Shown piece by piece: positions 24,301-36,724 of a stretch of DNA of 64,000 nt. This DNA is from Burhinus oedicnemus (taxonomy: Eukaryota > Chordata > Aves > Charadriiformes > Burhinidae): contig VFFE01006868.1 in assembly GCA_008921705.1 (NCBI GenBank), positions 791,537-855,536 on the forward strand, given 5' to 3'. Position 1 is the first letter of the stretch, and every line of letters starts with the position of its first letter. The translations under genes and the position numbers were made by a program. The notes under the pieces are model-generated. The model did no database searches. It was not told where the DNA came from and saw nothing but the letters and a program-made list of their open reading frames with translations.

Positions 24301-27202
24301 GTGCTGGAGATTTACTGTGCCATAATCAGTACATACTTATTCCTTTCTGATGTTGATAGGGTCTGATGAGAGTAGGGTGGATGTGATTCATTGTCCCTTT
24401 TGAGGTTGCCAGCAGACTATAGAAATATTAAGCATAATTTAATTGCTTAACATTTGAGAGGTGTCTCTAAGAGCATATTCAGGGCCTTCTGCAGACTGAG
24501 AGGAATAACAAACCAAGCATGTGGTCCAATTAACACTGGAAAGTGTGTCGTAGTTGAAATTCATAGAAAGGCTAGTTCTACTCTTCCTTAAAAGAGCATT
24601 GTAAATATATTCATCTAGCTTTTGAAGGTAAACATATCTCAAAATAGAACTTCAGAGATCTCAGAGTTGGGAGAAAAATGCTTTAACTTGGAATCTTGTT
24701 TATTTTTGTATGGTATTTTTTTTTTCCAGGGCTGCAGAACCTGTATTGTACGTGAATTGGAAGATATATCATGATGGTGATTTTTACAGAGTAAGGGAAA
24801 ATTGACTCACTTGGTCCAAGGAAAACAATTTAAGTAACATTCTTTCTCAATAAAGAGTGGCAACACAGGGCAGTGGTCTGTCTTCTCTCCATCTATTTTT
24901 TGGACCTGTTTGTAGTACTCTGCTGGCTGTGCTTTGCATGCCAAAATATGTGTGTTTTTTTCTGAGTGGGAAAAATTTAGATGGCTTTCATTCATTCATA
25001 AAAATAGAAGCTAACTAGCAGGAAACACACCTGTATGATAAAGATTTTATTCTGGAAAATTTAGATCAGGGCTGCAGTGTGAGCTTATCTAGGAAGACAA
25101 AAAACTTTCAGTAAATCCAGGGGCAGATTCAAAAAAAGACAGAGGGAATTTAGATACCCATCTCTAAAGGGAATTTTGATACTCAAATCTAAAACTGAAA
25201 ATCCATAGTTAGCTGCCATCTAACCATGGGATTAAGCAAGAAGATGTAGGCTTCTTATTTGTGAAGTTAAAATTCCTTGGGTGAACAGAATTGTACTTGT
25301 GAGCTTTTTCAGGACCATCTCAATCTCGACCATGCTGAACAGGTAGGAATCTATACCAGGTGCAAGCCAGATTATGTCCAGAAACAATGGTTTTTAGTAT
25401 ATAATTCTAAGAAACTCAGTCAGTTGGCAGTCTCAAAGTGTGCCTCACACATCGTAACTGCAGTAGGCTCCTATCAAAATGTGACCTATTGACTTAGTAT
25501 CAGACTCCTAAAATAAGCCAGTAGAAGAACAATTTACCCTTTTATAGAGTGACGAAGTGTTTAAAATTTTTTCTTTAATATCTTAAAACTTGGTCTCAGT
25601 TTCTTCCTCTAGCTGAGCCGGTTCAAATCTACACTGTTGAAAATTGGTCTTACGCTATTAGATGCAAGGCTGCTCTGGGTGGAAATCATGCTCTCCAGAT
25701 TTGCTGTTGAAATTCTGCCAAAATTGAGATTCACTGTGTCAAAGAGAGAGAGACACCGTAAGTCTGAGGAGGGAGAACACGGCAAGAAAGTTCAAGGCTC
25801 TGGACCCTTATGGACAGAGGTACTGCTTCATTTCCTGAGTTAGGAGGCTTGGGAATATAGGTAAAGAGCTGGTCTTTAGCGGTTCTCAAAATACATTGTA
25901 GGCAGTTGCTTGTTGAATATAATCATTCTGTGTAACTCGCAGCTCAGGGCTTCACTGCCTCCTTCTAAAATACCTCATTTTCCCCATGTACTATTTAAGG
26001 AACCTGGGAACTGAACAAGAGATTTTTTTATTTCACTCCAAGAATTAGAAACCTAAAAATTATCTCATTTTGGCAGCTAACTTTTAAACACTGAAATTTC
26101 TTCCTGGTCATGGTCTTGTTGCTGATGGATAGTATCAAAAATACCAGAATGCCAGGTCTTTTTTTAGGATTATATTTTTTTCTTGCATGGTCACAGAATC
26201 TGTTGAAAGAGTACAGCAAGACCCCAGGATTTAAATCCTGACCTGAATTTGTTTGAAGACAAATCTTTAAATTAGCATGATCATTGAAGAAAACAGTACT
26301 GTTTTGTTTGTACAACACCTTATGTAACATTAGTAACTTGATGGTGCTTGTAGGTCACACAAATATCCAGAAAGTGCTGTAGTACAATGTACCCGTACTA
26401 TTTATCCATGAACGATTTAACCTGCAGCTCTTTAGTACAGTTTTTCCTTGGCTTGTATTACCTGTGGCCTTTCCTGACCATAGATTATTAATAATATTGA
26501 ACATAGCCCAACAGTATGCCAGCACTGAGATATTGGTGGTTACTTTCTGAGACTTTCTAGAATGGATATAGTGAGTTTGTTTTATTTAAAAGTTATTATT
26601 TTATGGTATTTTAATACACTATGTCAATTTTCAGTGTACTTTATTAACTTGATAGAATTTATTGTTTAGGTTTTTTTGGAGTGCTATATATGCATTGTAT
26701 ATTTTTGCATAGTGGCTACTTTTCTTTTTCCTTTTGTTGGCTCTAAAAATTGTGCATGTTGGTTCTGATCCTGAACTAGTTTGCTGTTTGCTATCTGTCT
26801 GCAAGGGAAGGAGTGAAGGTGTGTTGTCACTTGCTTGTGGACATGACTTGAGTAAATGCAATAAGATCTTACAGAAAGATTTATAAGGCCAAAATGTTGT
26901 ATTATTTACTATTTTTACAATCAATCAGCTATCATAATACCCTTTTCTGTTTCCACCTGTAAAGGGAATGAGAAGCAGTCATTAGTAAAGAAAGATTTAG
27001 TAACGGGAAAAACAAGATCAGAAGCAGCTTCCACAAATAGGAGATGGTTTTCCTCCTTCACTTTTAAAGAATTTTCCGAGGAGATTGCTTTCATTAGGCA
27101 GGAATCACCCTGCATCGAGAAATATTGGCTGAGAAATGAAGAGATGGAGAAAATTAAACCTGTAGCCTGCAAGTCACTGAAATCCTTAAAAGCAGACTGT
27201 TA
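15313..27202. other. Gene-free AT-rich unique DNA
   Basis: Nearly 12 kb with no exon I can support. It includes A/T homopolymers (T18 at 17882-17899, A13 at 18995-19007, A13 at 21865-21877) and a small nested repeat at 17729-17765. An old-repeat remnant lies at 23255-23318. A possible old-repeat patch lies near 25140-25230. The longest frame (minus strand, 20366-20725, 119 codons) has no domain I recognise and is within chance length. Confidence 0.5.
23255..23318. repeat. Probable ancient sauropsid interspersed repeat remnant
   Basis: The words 'attcactgattttaatgg', 'aattactcctggtttatg' and 'ctggtgtaattgaaag' match the widespread old motif 'gacttcaatggagttactcc...tttacaccagtgtaactgag' of reptile and bird genomes. 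The family name is uncertain. Confidence 0.5.
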
Positions 27203-27254
27203 ACCCCCACCCCCGCCACACACGCACACACGCACACACGCACGCATGCACACC
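27203..27254. repeat. CA/CG-rich microsatellite
   Basis: After a C-rich lead (cccccacccccgcc) comes an interrupted alternating tract made mainly of CACACG units: 'cacacacgcacacacgcac' and onwards to 'gcacgcatgcacacc'. It is an alternating purine-pyrimidine microsatellite with regularly spaced CpG interruptions. Confidence 0.9.
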
Positions 27255-30204
27255 TTACCTCCTACAAACTATTCTCACCAACTCGATATTAGCTGGGAAG
27301 CTGTGGCTTGTGAGAAATGGCCACTAATGGAAGACAGGAATTCAATGCTACAAAGCCCATGTTTTCCCTGGCTTTACTGGAGAGGCTAAATCCATTTGAA
27401 CGTATTCAGGTGTGAAACTCCTGTGAAGACTACTACATTGCTACAAAAATATTGTAGCATTTTAAAAGATAAAAGTTTCTTCTAGGGTCGACAGGAAAGG
27501 AGACCTTCTTGGTTTGGGAGTATGATTTCAAGACAAGCAGTCACTGAGAATCAGACGATTAATATGGGAATTTTGCTTTAAAAGGTTTAAATGATTGCTT
27601 CAAATCAGGTCACAAGAAAAACTGTAGTTCCACGCAAGGGCCATCAGCCACTGAATTATGCTGAGCCATTTGAAAAATTATTGTTCGGTAAGTGCAGCAA
27701 ACTTGCATGATCTATGAGGAGAGTTTATATAGTTTTAAGTAGTAATGCAAGGATACAGTACTTCCCTCTGCTGTTTCAGACTTGCCAATATGGCTATTGT
27801 TGCTGACAGCTTGACATGATGTTAGTTATTTTAAGTGTCAGATGAGAGTGGCTGATGCCATGGTACTGCAGTGCTCACATTTGTTGGAAAATTAGATGGT
27901 GATTTTTTTTAAAAAAGACCTAAAAACCCCCAACAACCCAGCTGCTTAAGCCTCTGACTGCCTAAGTTTTTTCTGTGCTGGGTGTATAATTTGAGTGAGC
28001 AGTAGTGAACATGCCTGAGGTGTTAAGAGAATGATGCGTTTTCTGTAGGCATGAATACTCTTAAATAAAACAGGAACACCTTCCTGTCATTTGTTGTCTT
28101 CCAGAAAGATTTTTTAAAAGGAAACGGAAGCCAATTAGCCCGGAAGTTTAACCTCTTTTAGCTTAGCTTCTTTTATGGGAGCTTTTTAACCTTTTAAATA
28201 AATCATTTTCTTTCTTTTCTCGCCTCCCCTTTAAATCAGTTACTAGCATTTCTCATGCTGGGCCCAAGGAGCAGGCTGCTTAAATTCAAGAATGATTTTG
28301 AGGGGATAAAGTGTACAAGATCTTGAATTCTTGCCATAAGTCCCTGGCAGACAGCCAGGAAACCTCAGAGGAATAGGGCTAATGAAGGGAGGGTAAAGGA
28401 GATCTGGAGAGTGTGGCTGGTAATGCAGTATTCATTTAATTGGGAGCAGGTATCGGTGCAAACTTCTCCATTTTAATTGGAAAGAGAAGGGGGGTGTTAA
28501 GGAAGATGGAGAAAAATAAGAATGCATAAAGTTTTCAAGCTGAGGAGCCAAAGGCAGGCCTGTATATGGCAGAGAAAGAACTCAATTTAGGGCAATTTGC
28601 TCTGCAAGCTGGGCTGCAATCTCCCCTGGGGATAGGGATGAGGAAGAAAATGAAACCAAAAGAGAACTTGATAAAATCACCTAGCACAGACAATCTCAGT
28701 AGAATAGGTTTTACTGAGTTAAATCTGCCCCAATCAATGTGATTCTTTTCATATAAGTTACAAATAAAAAGCCACAAGATTACAATAAAAATCGAGGATG
28801 TACTGCTGCTGATGTAGCACATGGGAGTCTTAAGGACTTGTTGTGGAATACAGGTTTTTTGCAACCATCATGTTTGGTTTTTTCTTTTTACCTAGCTAGG
28901 AGGAAAAAAACCCCTCATCTCTGCCTCCTCCCTAACCTTTTATTATCTTTAAACTAAGGTTAGTGGTAATGCGTGAACCTCACAGAGCTTAATTTTCAAT
29001 GCACTGCAAAGCTGAACATTCTTGAGTCCTGAAAGCTGCTAAACCTGAGCTCAACCTCCATTTCTTGTTAAAAGAACAGAGGTTTTTTCAGATATGCTTT
29101 TTGCCTTTATACATGACAGAAGTTAAAAAAAGGAAAAGATACTTCCCACCTCTTTCCACCCATTCCTACAGCTGGACATATATAGATATGAGAGTAAGTG
29201 CCTGCATTTTCATGATGCATAGGGAAGGCATTATTTTGTTGTTTTCTATAGTATATGTACACAGTGTCTTTCACAGTACAAATGCTAAAAGAATTGGTGT
29301 ACCAAGTGCTGAACAGCTGTTTGTTCTACATCTGAGGGCAAGCTTGAGTGTATTTCCCTCAGTAGTGGGTTAACCTAAATGTTTTGTGTTTAAGATCCTG
29401 CTTGGAAATGGTACTGGTATGAGCTGTGAGTGTCCCAGGTGGACAGCTGCTCTTTTGTCTGCACTGTCACACAGCTGAGAAAGAGGATGTCATTCCTACA
29501 GGGTCATTAGTTGTGGGGGGAGGTTTGTACCAGAAGAGGGATAACGTGAGATACGCAGGTCTGAGTGTTTGGAGGAAAGAGCAAGAATTGGGGTAGGAAA
29601 AATGCAGGACTGGGCAACAACAAGGTGATGACTTGCAGTTGCGAGGGATCATCTGAGATCTGTAGCTGAAATGAAGTGGTTTTCCTTACCTCACTGCTGC
29701 AGCACTATTTTTCTCTGGTAAGCGCTCTTGATGGTGGTCTACACTGGTAAAGGGAAAGGTATGAACAAAGAGCATCAACAGGAATAGCATTGCTACCTGA
29801 AATGTGCACAGTCCCTGGAATACATGGGTATTGCTGTTTTTAGCTTCGTTTCCTAAGGATGCTTTCCACTCGCCCACTGCTAAATAGTCTGTCCAGCTGT
29901 TGGACATTTTGGTGGAGGACTGGAAACCTTAAAAATTGGAGGTTTCTACAAGTTTTGTGAAAACAGGCAGCTAAGTAGAGAAGAGAAACTAACCTGAACT
30001 TCTCTGCTGAGATGGTTACAGCTCACTCTTACTCCTTGAGGCAACGACCAGTGGGAGAGCCAGTTGACAGAAACCAACCCCTACACAGGCTGCAGGTTGA
30101 TGGGCGGCAGGGCAAAGAAGAGGAACTGATAGCAAAGAGATGGCACCAGGCAGAAAAGGACTGTGCTGGGAACTGCCCTCTGCCCTGAGGACAGGGATGT
30201 TAAG
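27255..30204. other. Gene-free DNA with a candidate conserved regulatory block
   Basis: No exon is seen. The part at about 28090-28850 has more balanced composition and several AATTA-type homeodomain words ('ccaattagcc', 'tttaattggg', 'ttttaattgg'). This is the look of vertebrate non-coding enhancers, but I cannot test conservation. The 122-codon minus-strand frame at 30016-30384 overlaps the CR1 and is not a gene. Confidence 0.35.
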
Positions 30205-30473
30205 GTGACACTGGACAGTGGTGCCCAGTGAGAGGTAACGAGCACAAACCTGAACACAGGAAGTTCCATCTAAACATGAAAAGGAACTCCTTTCCTTTGA
30301 GCACTGGAAGAGGCTGCCCAGAGACGTGGTGGAGTCTCCGACTCTGGAGGCATTCAAAACCCGCCTGGACGCCGTTCTGTGCAACCTGCTCTAGGTGACC
30401 CTGCTCTGGCAGGGGGGTTGGACTAGATGATCTCCAGACGTCCCTTCCAACTGTGGCGATTCTGCGGTTCTGA
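30205..30473 (+). mobile_element. CR1 LINE 3' fragment, less diverged
   Basis: The plus-sense CR1 3' region begins near 'gtgacactggacagtggtgc' and runs through 'gaagttccatctaaacatga', 'ggaagaggctgcccagaga', 'cgcctggac', 'gcaacctgctctaggtgacc', 'ttggactagatgatctccag' and 'tcccttccaact'. It ends with a mutated octamer region ('gattctgcggttctg'). It reads closer to the consensus than the 6.4 kb and 9.4 kb copies and retains CpG sites, so it is probably younger. It is 5'-truncated with no coding capacity. Confidence 0.96.
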
Positions 30474-30942
30474 TAACAATTCTGTATAGCTCATGGAGCT
30501 TTGTTCGTGCTTTCACTGTGAAACTTCATAGACAACATGCTTAGCTGTGCATGCCTAGAGCTGCCTTACGCACTGATTTCCAAAGCCATCTTACACCAAG
30601 GTATGTTTCTGTATCTGTATGAACGTGTGCATGCATTTTTGAGCTGTGGCCGAATGGCATAAGGAGATTTTGGCACAACAATGAAGAATGACAATGGAAT
30701 TAAGGGGATTGTCAAAAGCAGACTTAAAGCATTTTTGTAACTAATATATGTATATGGTTATAAAAGCTTAAAAGATCAAATGGAAACGAAGCATTTGTAT
30801 TCCTTTTGTATGAATTTCATATAGGTCCATCCAAATGTACACAGAGAACTTAGATGTAGAAATTTATATGATGGCGCATATAAAACAGTATATTTCAGTA
30901 CTAAAAAGGCTCCATTCTAACAGGGTGTAAAGTTCTTATTGA

Positions 30943-30947
30943 AATGT
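30943..30947. repeat. Target-site duplication, left (AATGT)
   Basis: The 5-bp direct repeat AATGT lies immediately before the LTR terminal TG and is matched exactly after its terminal CA at 32025-32029. Confidence 0.85.
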
Positions 30948-30998
30948 TGTCGTGGGATGGAAGTATCAGACACAGTTATGATTTAGCAGCAGTTCAAT

Positions 30999-31004
30999 TT
31001 TATT
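30999..31004 (-). terminator. LTR polyadenylation signal AATAAA
   Basis: The minus-strand AATAAA is placed about 50 nt before the LTR 3' terminus, the expected R/U5 arrangement. It sets the orientation of the solo LTR. Confidence 0.7.
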
Positions 31005-31240
31005 TGTGATTTGAGTCAGATCAAGAGATTGAGTTTTAGCAGCGCTTAATCATTAACTGATTTAAAGATTTACAAAGTGATTTAACTAAATAAATGAACA
31101 GCGACTTGATAACAGATTCGAAGATGACAAGATTCACACTAACTTACTGTAAGGTATCCCAAACCAATACATATACATATGAGAGCAAAGCACAGATCTC
31201 AGATTAATGTATATACATATAAACAAAGCATATGAGTGCG

Positions 31241-31277
31241 TGCACACACACACACACTTACACAAACACGTACACAC
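31241..31277. repeat. CA-rich tract inside the LTR
   Basis: An interrupted (CA)n run, 'gcacacacacacacactta' then 'cacaaacacgtacacacc'. On the element's own (minus) strand it reads as a GT-rich tract downstream of the TATAAA, near where R would be expected to start. Confidence 0.8.
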
Positions 31278-31282
31278 CGCAG

Positions 31283-31288
31283 TTTATA
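31283..31288 (-). promoter_or_regulatory. Possible LTR TATA box
   Basis: TATAAA on the minus strand (context 'ggttataaactg') lies roughly 280 nt upstream of the polyadenylation signal. It would imply an R region starting in the GT-rich tract. The assignment rests on the motif and its position only. Confidence 0.35.
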
Positions 31289-32024
31289 ACCACTGAGATC
31301 GAAGATCTCTTAGTATCGCGCAACTTCATTGAGTCAGTGGGTACCCCTTTTAACTCCTACACGTGCACAGAAAGTGGAAGAACATCCACATCCATAAAGC
31401 TAATGTATACAAACATATAAATGGAGAGGTGGATGAAAGAGAGGCTAGCCTATAGTTAAAATTTTCCTTCCAAGTTAGGGTAAATACTCACGATGCATCG
31501 GCATTCTTCAACGGGCGGTAATTGAGGCTCGAGAAGGATTGTCTCGCCCTGGTCTTTAGTCTTTGTGAAGTTTGCCTGAGACAGCGTCCTGACTCAGGGG
31601 AGGTACTGGCCACAGCCCGCTGCGATCCAGAAGAGCTCAAAGGGTCTTCACTAGAATTGCTACTTACAGGATCCGAGATAATTGACTTTCATCAGGTAAT
31701 TTTCCACTCTGGCCCAACTCAGACAATGGAATATTCCGGTACTTTCCACCAGTTGTGCAAGCCCAAAACTTGTTAGATCTACAAGTTCTGGTACCAACTC
31801 CCTTTGGACCATGAGCCAGGTACCAATGTACTGGGCTGTCAGGAAGTGATATTCCCAAGTGATAGCGGAAGCAAGAGCCAGGTGCGTTAAGGGAGTGCCT
31901 TAGTGCTCTGGTCCTTTATCTTTCACAATTCGTGCCTGACATCTCCTAGGTTCGTATGCGGCCCAGGGATGGAGAATTGCACCAAGTACTGAGTGGCCAA
32001 GGAGAGGGGGGTTGCACCACCACA

Positions 32025-32029
32025 AATGT
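32025..32029. repeat. Target-site duplication, right (AATGT)
   Basis: Exact match to 30943-30947, directly after the terminal CA of the LTR. The identity of both copies is consistent with an insertion that is not very old. Confidence 0.85.
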
Positions 32030-32549
32030 GTGTACACAAGTACATACACGTGTCAATAGCCTTTGTGTGTATATATACATTAATTTTACATAAATAAATT
32101 TTATATTGCATTGAGTATTCAAATATTATTTCCTTTCCATTTAAAAAAATCTCAACTCTCAGTTAATATGAACGCTCTAACTTCTGTATAGGACTTTCAG
32201 CACTTACATTATACTGTGGTATCTGCAGGGATATTTAAGGGAACTAATACATCATATGTAGCCAAAAAGATTATTTAAAGTTACAGTAGAAAGATGGGAG
32301 GGAAATCCTGTATTCTGTTCATGATGATAGAAGTAACAGTGGAAGGGATTTTATTCCTTTCTGATTGTATTACTTAAAAATTCACAATTAATCCGTGATA
32401 GCAGGCTAGGTTCTGATTTTGTGTAAATGACTACAGGTCTGTCACAGGTAGCTATGTTGGTATGATCTGACATGATGTCTTTTTTTTTAAACACAGCACT
32501 TAATGAAAAGACTGGCAGCAAAATTCTTGTCTTGCAGTCAGCAAAGAAC

Positions 32550-32600
32550 TTTACTCAAGCCTCATTTCACTGGTGTAAGTGAAAGGAAAATTTGACCCAA
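32550..32600. repeat. Possible ancient sauropsid repeat remnant
   Basis: The words 'cactggtgtaagtgaaag' and 'aaaatttgaccc' resemble the same old reptile/bird motif as at 23255 ('ccagtgtaactgagagcagaatttggccc'). It is short and diverged, so confidence is low. Confidence 0.35.
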
Positions 32601-33666
32601 GGCTTACTAAGTAGTAATTCTGGAAAATAATTTTGACATAAGCTAAAAAATAGTCATATAGCTGCATGTCCCAACATATGTGGAAGGTTTTAAAACTAAT
32701 TGGAATTTATTGAGACACAAATTCTGAAATTCCATCCATGCCTTTATTTTACATTAAGAGACTGTATAGGTCACTAACTGAAAACTACCACCACATATAT
32801 TAAAAAGAGTAAAATATTTTCTATCTGCAAAGTACCTGTGTAACACCTTTCAGTTCTGTGACCCCAAGAGTGACTTTGAAGATGAATTTGGTGTCTCTTC
32901 TGTTATGAAAAGTGATATTGGTAGTGGAAATGATAACTTTCTTTTTAATTCAGATCTCACTCTTTTTGCCTCATTTTGTTTTGCTTTGCACATATGCAGT
33001 TTAATTTAACAGCACAAAATATTATCCATAATTACAGGAAGACCTTTCTCTGCTCTTTTTCTATTATATTGACATCTCTCTCAGCTTTAGAATCTCCCTC
33101 TAGTTTGTTGCACTATTTATTGACTGTTCTCTCCTTCCAAATGAGGGAATTTAAGGGCTTTCTTCTTTGTTTGGACAGTATGCATTCTTTCTGATCTCTT
33201 AAGTCAATTTCTGAATTAGTAAAAATTGTCTCCAACTGAGCTTAAGGTGCTTTATCAACTCACATATCATTCCTATTGTTGATAAGAATGATACCACTTT
33301 TGTCTTAAGATGACTGCCATCCAGAATAGGATTTGCTAGCTATATTTACAGGTCTATATGAATTTGCTTTTTATATAACTGTACATATGATTGCATTGAC
33401 ATTCAAATGATTGCTTTCCCTGTGGGTGATTTTCCGTAGGTATCTTCCTGTTGTGGGTGTGAATGAGCATTTTTGCTGTAGGATTACTCATCTGGTACAT
33501 CTGTGCCCATGCGTGTGCAATGGGCAGAACATGTGGTAAAAGGGGGAACACATGGTAAATGCAGCTTGGGTTTAAACCATGTCCTACTCTTTCTTGGCCT
33601 TGCATTTATCCCGTAAAGCTTTTTTGGATTGTTTTAAAACTTCTTTTGTTTTGCCTGGTTCTCTCC

Positions 33667-33694
33667 TTTTTTTTTTTTTTAAAAAAAAAAAAAA
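33667..33694. repeat. T14A14 homopolymer palindrome
   Basis: Fourteen T residues are followed immediately by fourteen A residues, a perfect 28-bp palindrome by base counting in the window. Confidence 0.9.
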
Positions 33695-36693
33695 CAACAA
33701 ACTTTTTATCCCTTTCATGGTTTCCTTGATGGATTTCTCAAACTGCCTCATAAATGGTGGGAAGTTCTACCTTTATCAGATAGTAATACTAGAAGTTTTT
33801 ATTGTCTCAGAGAGAAGCTTCTCTTTGAAAAATGATTAGGGATCTAAATCCCATTAAGAGGGGCATAAAAGGTAAATCTGTTAGATCTTTCTCAGATCTG
33901 AGTAGATTTGAGCGTTTGGGTGGTGCCCAATCCTGCCTTTTTCTTCCAGCCAGGAAAAAAGGGTGTCTTACAGCTCAGTGACTAGGGTAAGAGATCAAGC
34001 CCCCATGCACAGCCTCACGAAGGCAGTTTCTCTAATGTCATCTTATTCTTTGCATTCTTTGAACTTCCATCCTCAAGGGGACAAGGAGTACAGAGAGTCT
34101 CATGAAACCTACTTTTGAATTTCCTTCTGGCTGTGATACAGTTTGATGAGAAGGCAGAGGACAAGAAAAGCTTGGGCCTGTTACTTCACCAAATAAATGT
34201 TTAGTTCCTTTGAATTTTGGGGTTTTTTTTTTGGATGGTTTTCCATTTCTACAATATCCTCTGCTTCATATTAGGAACTGCTTATGTTGCATGGAGCCCT
34301 AGACGTTTCCTCTGATTTGCCACCAATTTTATCTGTGCATTCAGTCACAGTTAGCTGGCTGAGGGAAGTTACTCTGACAGCTTTGCCCACACCTTTATTA
34401 TTTCGGTTAAGAAGTGTAAGTCTACATTTCACCTCTCTCCTGGAGTCCTATTAAGTAGTTTTCCCCATTCCCCCCCACCCTCCCCCCGTAATTCATACCG
34501 TCAGCTACTTAGGCAACTTACTAGCTGCTGGCAAATGAGGTATCAGAGCTCATACAAATTGCAGTTTTCCTTTGACTGGTAACAAGATCAGTAGCACAGA
34601 CTGCCGTTCTTCCTCTTTCATATTTTGATCTGGCACTTCAGGCAGGATGTTTATCCATATACATCCAGGTCACACAGGAGCCAGTCAACTAAAGACACTT
34701 ATTTGACATCTCCAATTGCTCTTTCTTTGCAGAATAAAACTCAGCAGGTCCCTCCAAATCTTGATCCAAGACTTCAGGGTTCTTTTTGGCTTGTCAGATT
34801 CTATTTGTGGTCCTACTCTTAAATGCCTAGACAGAAATTATGTACAGTCATTGACAACTTCAGTGCAAATGAAATGCTACAACTCTAGCTTTTATTCATT
34901 TGGTGTCTTCCAATCAGTACCTTTGAAGGTGTACCAGAAGCTGTGACTCCGTCTTTACTGACTCAGTCCTCTCTGTCCAAGTTTGGGAGTTATCTAGCAA
35001 AGCAGATGAGACATTGTCGGGATGTTGGATACTGCGTGCCCTGAAGTTTTGTAATTGCTGACTTCTCACCATCTTAACTGAGTAAATGTTATACTCTGTC
35101 ATAAATATCAGCTGCAGCAGGTGGTGGCTTCTCTTTTGATTTTGAGGGGCAGAGAGAAATCTCCACGTTTGGGAGGAAAAAAGGTTTTATTACAACCAGA
35201 AACCCACCACCACCAAAAGAACAGAAGCTCCACTGAGTCTTATGAAAGCTGAAAGTCTTAATTTGCTTATTTGCCTGTGTTGCATCAGGAGACAATGAGT
35301 CTGAAGAAATGGTTTAAGTGGCACCACATTAGCTTATCAATGTTTTATCTGCTAGAAGATCCACTCAGATGGATGGCTTAAACCATTTCAGCCAATTGGA
35401 TCATGAGTGGGAAATTCAGGACCATATTCTTGAAGTGATTTTCTGCAAGATTCGATGTTGTTCCTGTAACCCAGGGGGGAAAAAAAGTGCAAAAGACCTT
35501 GAGAAATGTTACCATCCAAAGCCAACCTATTTCTGGATCTCTAGTCCAAAAGAGTTTTATTAGATAACTTTTTGTCCTAGGGCCTGCAGTTGTTAGAGCC
35601 AAGATGAAAATACCTGCTGTGGTTTGGTCAAGCTCTCAAAGATTATCTGAACAGCATCTTTGACGGAAGTTCTCATTTTGTTGTCCATAGAGTTGTTGTA
35701 TGGACTTCTGTTTGTGACCTTTGGTTTGGACAGTTGCCCATTCCTGTCTTTCCTTTTGTCTCTGAATCTTCCTTTGATGATTTGTGGGAGTTACAAGATG
35801 CTGCAATATGACAGTAGTGCAGACTAACAATACTTTGCAGAAAAAGACAATTGTGCTTAACAGTAACTGGGTATTCTTTGAGATATACTGCCCTAAGATG
35901 CATCAAAACCTACTTCCCTTGCCCACTTCACTGGAGCCCTGCTATTATTTTAACTGAAAGAAACAGAGATATATCCTACTCCTTTATTTCTCAAGTACTA
36001 TACACAGGAGTGGAGAGCAGGTGTGCTTATATGGTAATGCTCAGACTTAAAAATTAGGTATATGTACTTTCAGCCACATGTGCATACAGACAACATATGT
36101 TGCAAAATACCCCTTACTGTTAAATAAGTTGTCTAAACACTATTTGCATAAACGCTAAGCTGTTAGATCTTAGGCTTGTTCTGCTTTCAGAAGGCTTCTC
36201 CTAACCAAAGGGACGTCTAGAGTCATAATCCATTCTTCTGCTATTAGAAACAACTGGAATATTTAATCCTTTCTGTGACTTTAAAATACTGGTCTTATTG
36301 GGAAACTGCTGTCAGAACTTCATTCCACATGAGATTTTTTTCCCCAGCTTCCAACTTGACCTTATTCATGGCCAGCTCTGCTCATGTAACTTCATCTGAG
36401 GTGCTGCTTTGTCTTTTCAGGTATATTCCTTCCTAATAAGACCAGTTGTTGCCCTTCAGACTCCATTGTGCTACTTTAAAAAAAAAAAAAAAAAAGTCAG
36501 TCTTGTAGTTTTCTCTCATAAGATCCATACTATTCTGATCAAGCTAGTAGCTGTTCTCAGCAACTCTGTTGTTTCAGACGCATCTTGCTTAAATATACAT
36601 GACTAGAACTGAATGCTCTATTCAAGAACATAGTCTGGTTAACTCACCAGTGCCTTTTGGATATCGGGATAGTGTTTGGTTTGTCGTTTTTTT

Positions 36694-36724
36694 GGTGTTG
36701 TTTTGTTGTTGTTGTTGTTGTTTT
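36694..36724. repeat. (GTT)n microsatellite
   Basis: 'ggtgttgttttgttg' followed by consecutive TTG/GTT units up to about 36722. It is a short trinucleotide microsatellite. Confidence 0.9.

Larger units (their letters stand above)
30948..32024 (-). mobile_element. Solo LTR of an avian endogenous retrovirus
   Basis: The 1077-bp element begins TGTCGTGGG and ends CACCACCACA on the plus strand, so its ends are short imperfect inverted repeats with TG...CA termini. Both sides carry AATGT, a perfect 5-bp target-site duplication. A polyadenylation signal AATAAA lies on the minus strand at 30999-31004, about 50 nt from the 30948 end, and a TATAAA lies at 31283-31288 on the same strand. Transcription sense is therefore minus, with U3 to the right and R-U5 to the left. 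A CA tract sits inside at 31241-31277. There is no internal region (no primer-binding site, gag, pol or env), so this is a solo LTR left by recombination between two LTRs. The 5-bp duplication fits ERVL- or ERV1-type integration better than the 6 bp of ERVK. The family was not identified. Confidence 0.88.

Noticed and set aside
30016..30384. 122-codon minus-strand frame
   Set aside because: It overlaps the antisense of the CR1 fragment at 30205-30473, so it is a by-product of that repeat.
31522..31776. 84-codon plus-strand frame inside the LTR
   Set aside because: It is antisense to the LTR orientation, and LTRs of this kind are non-coding.
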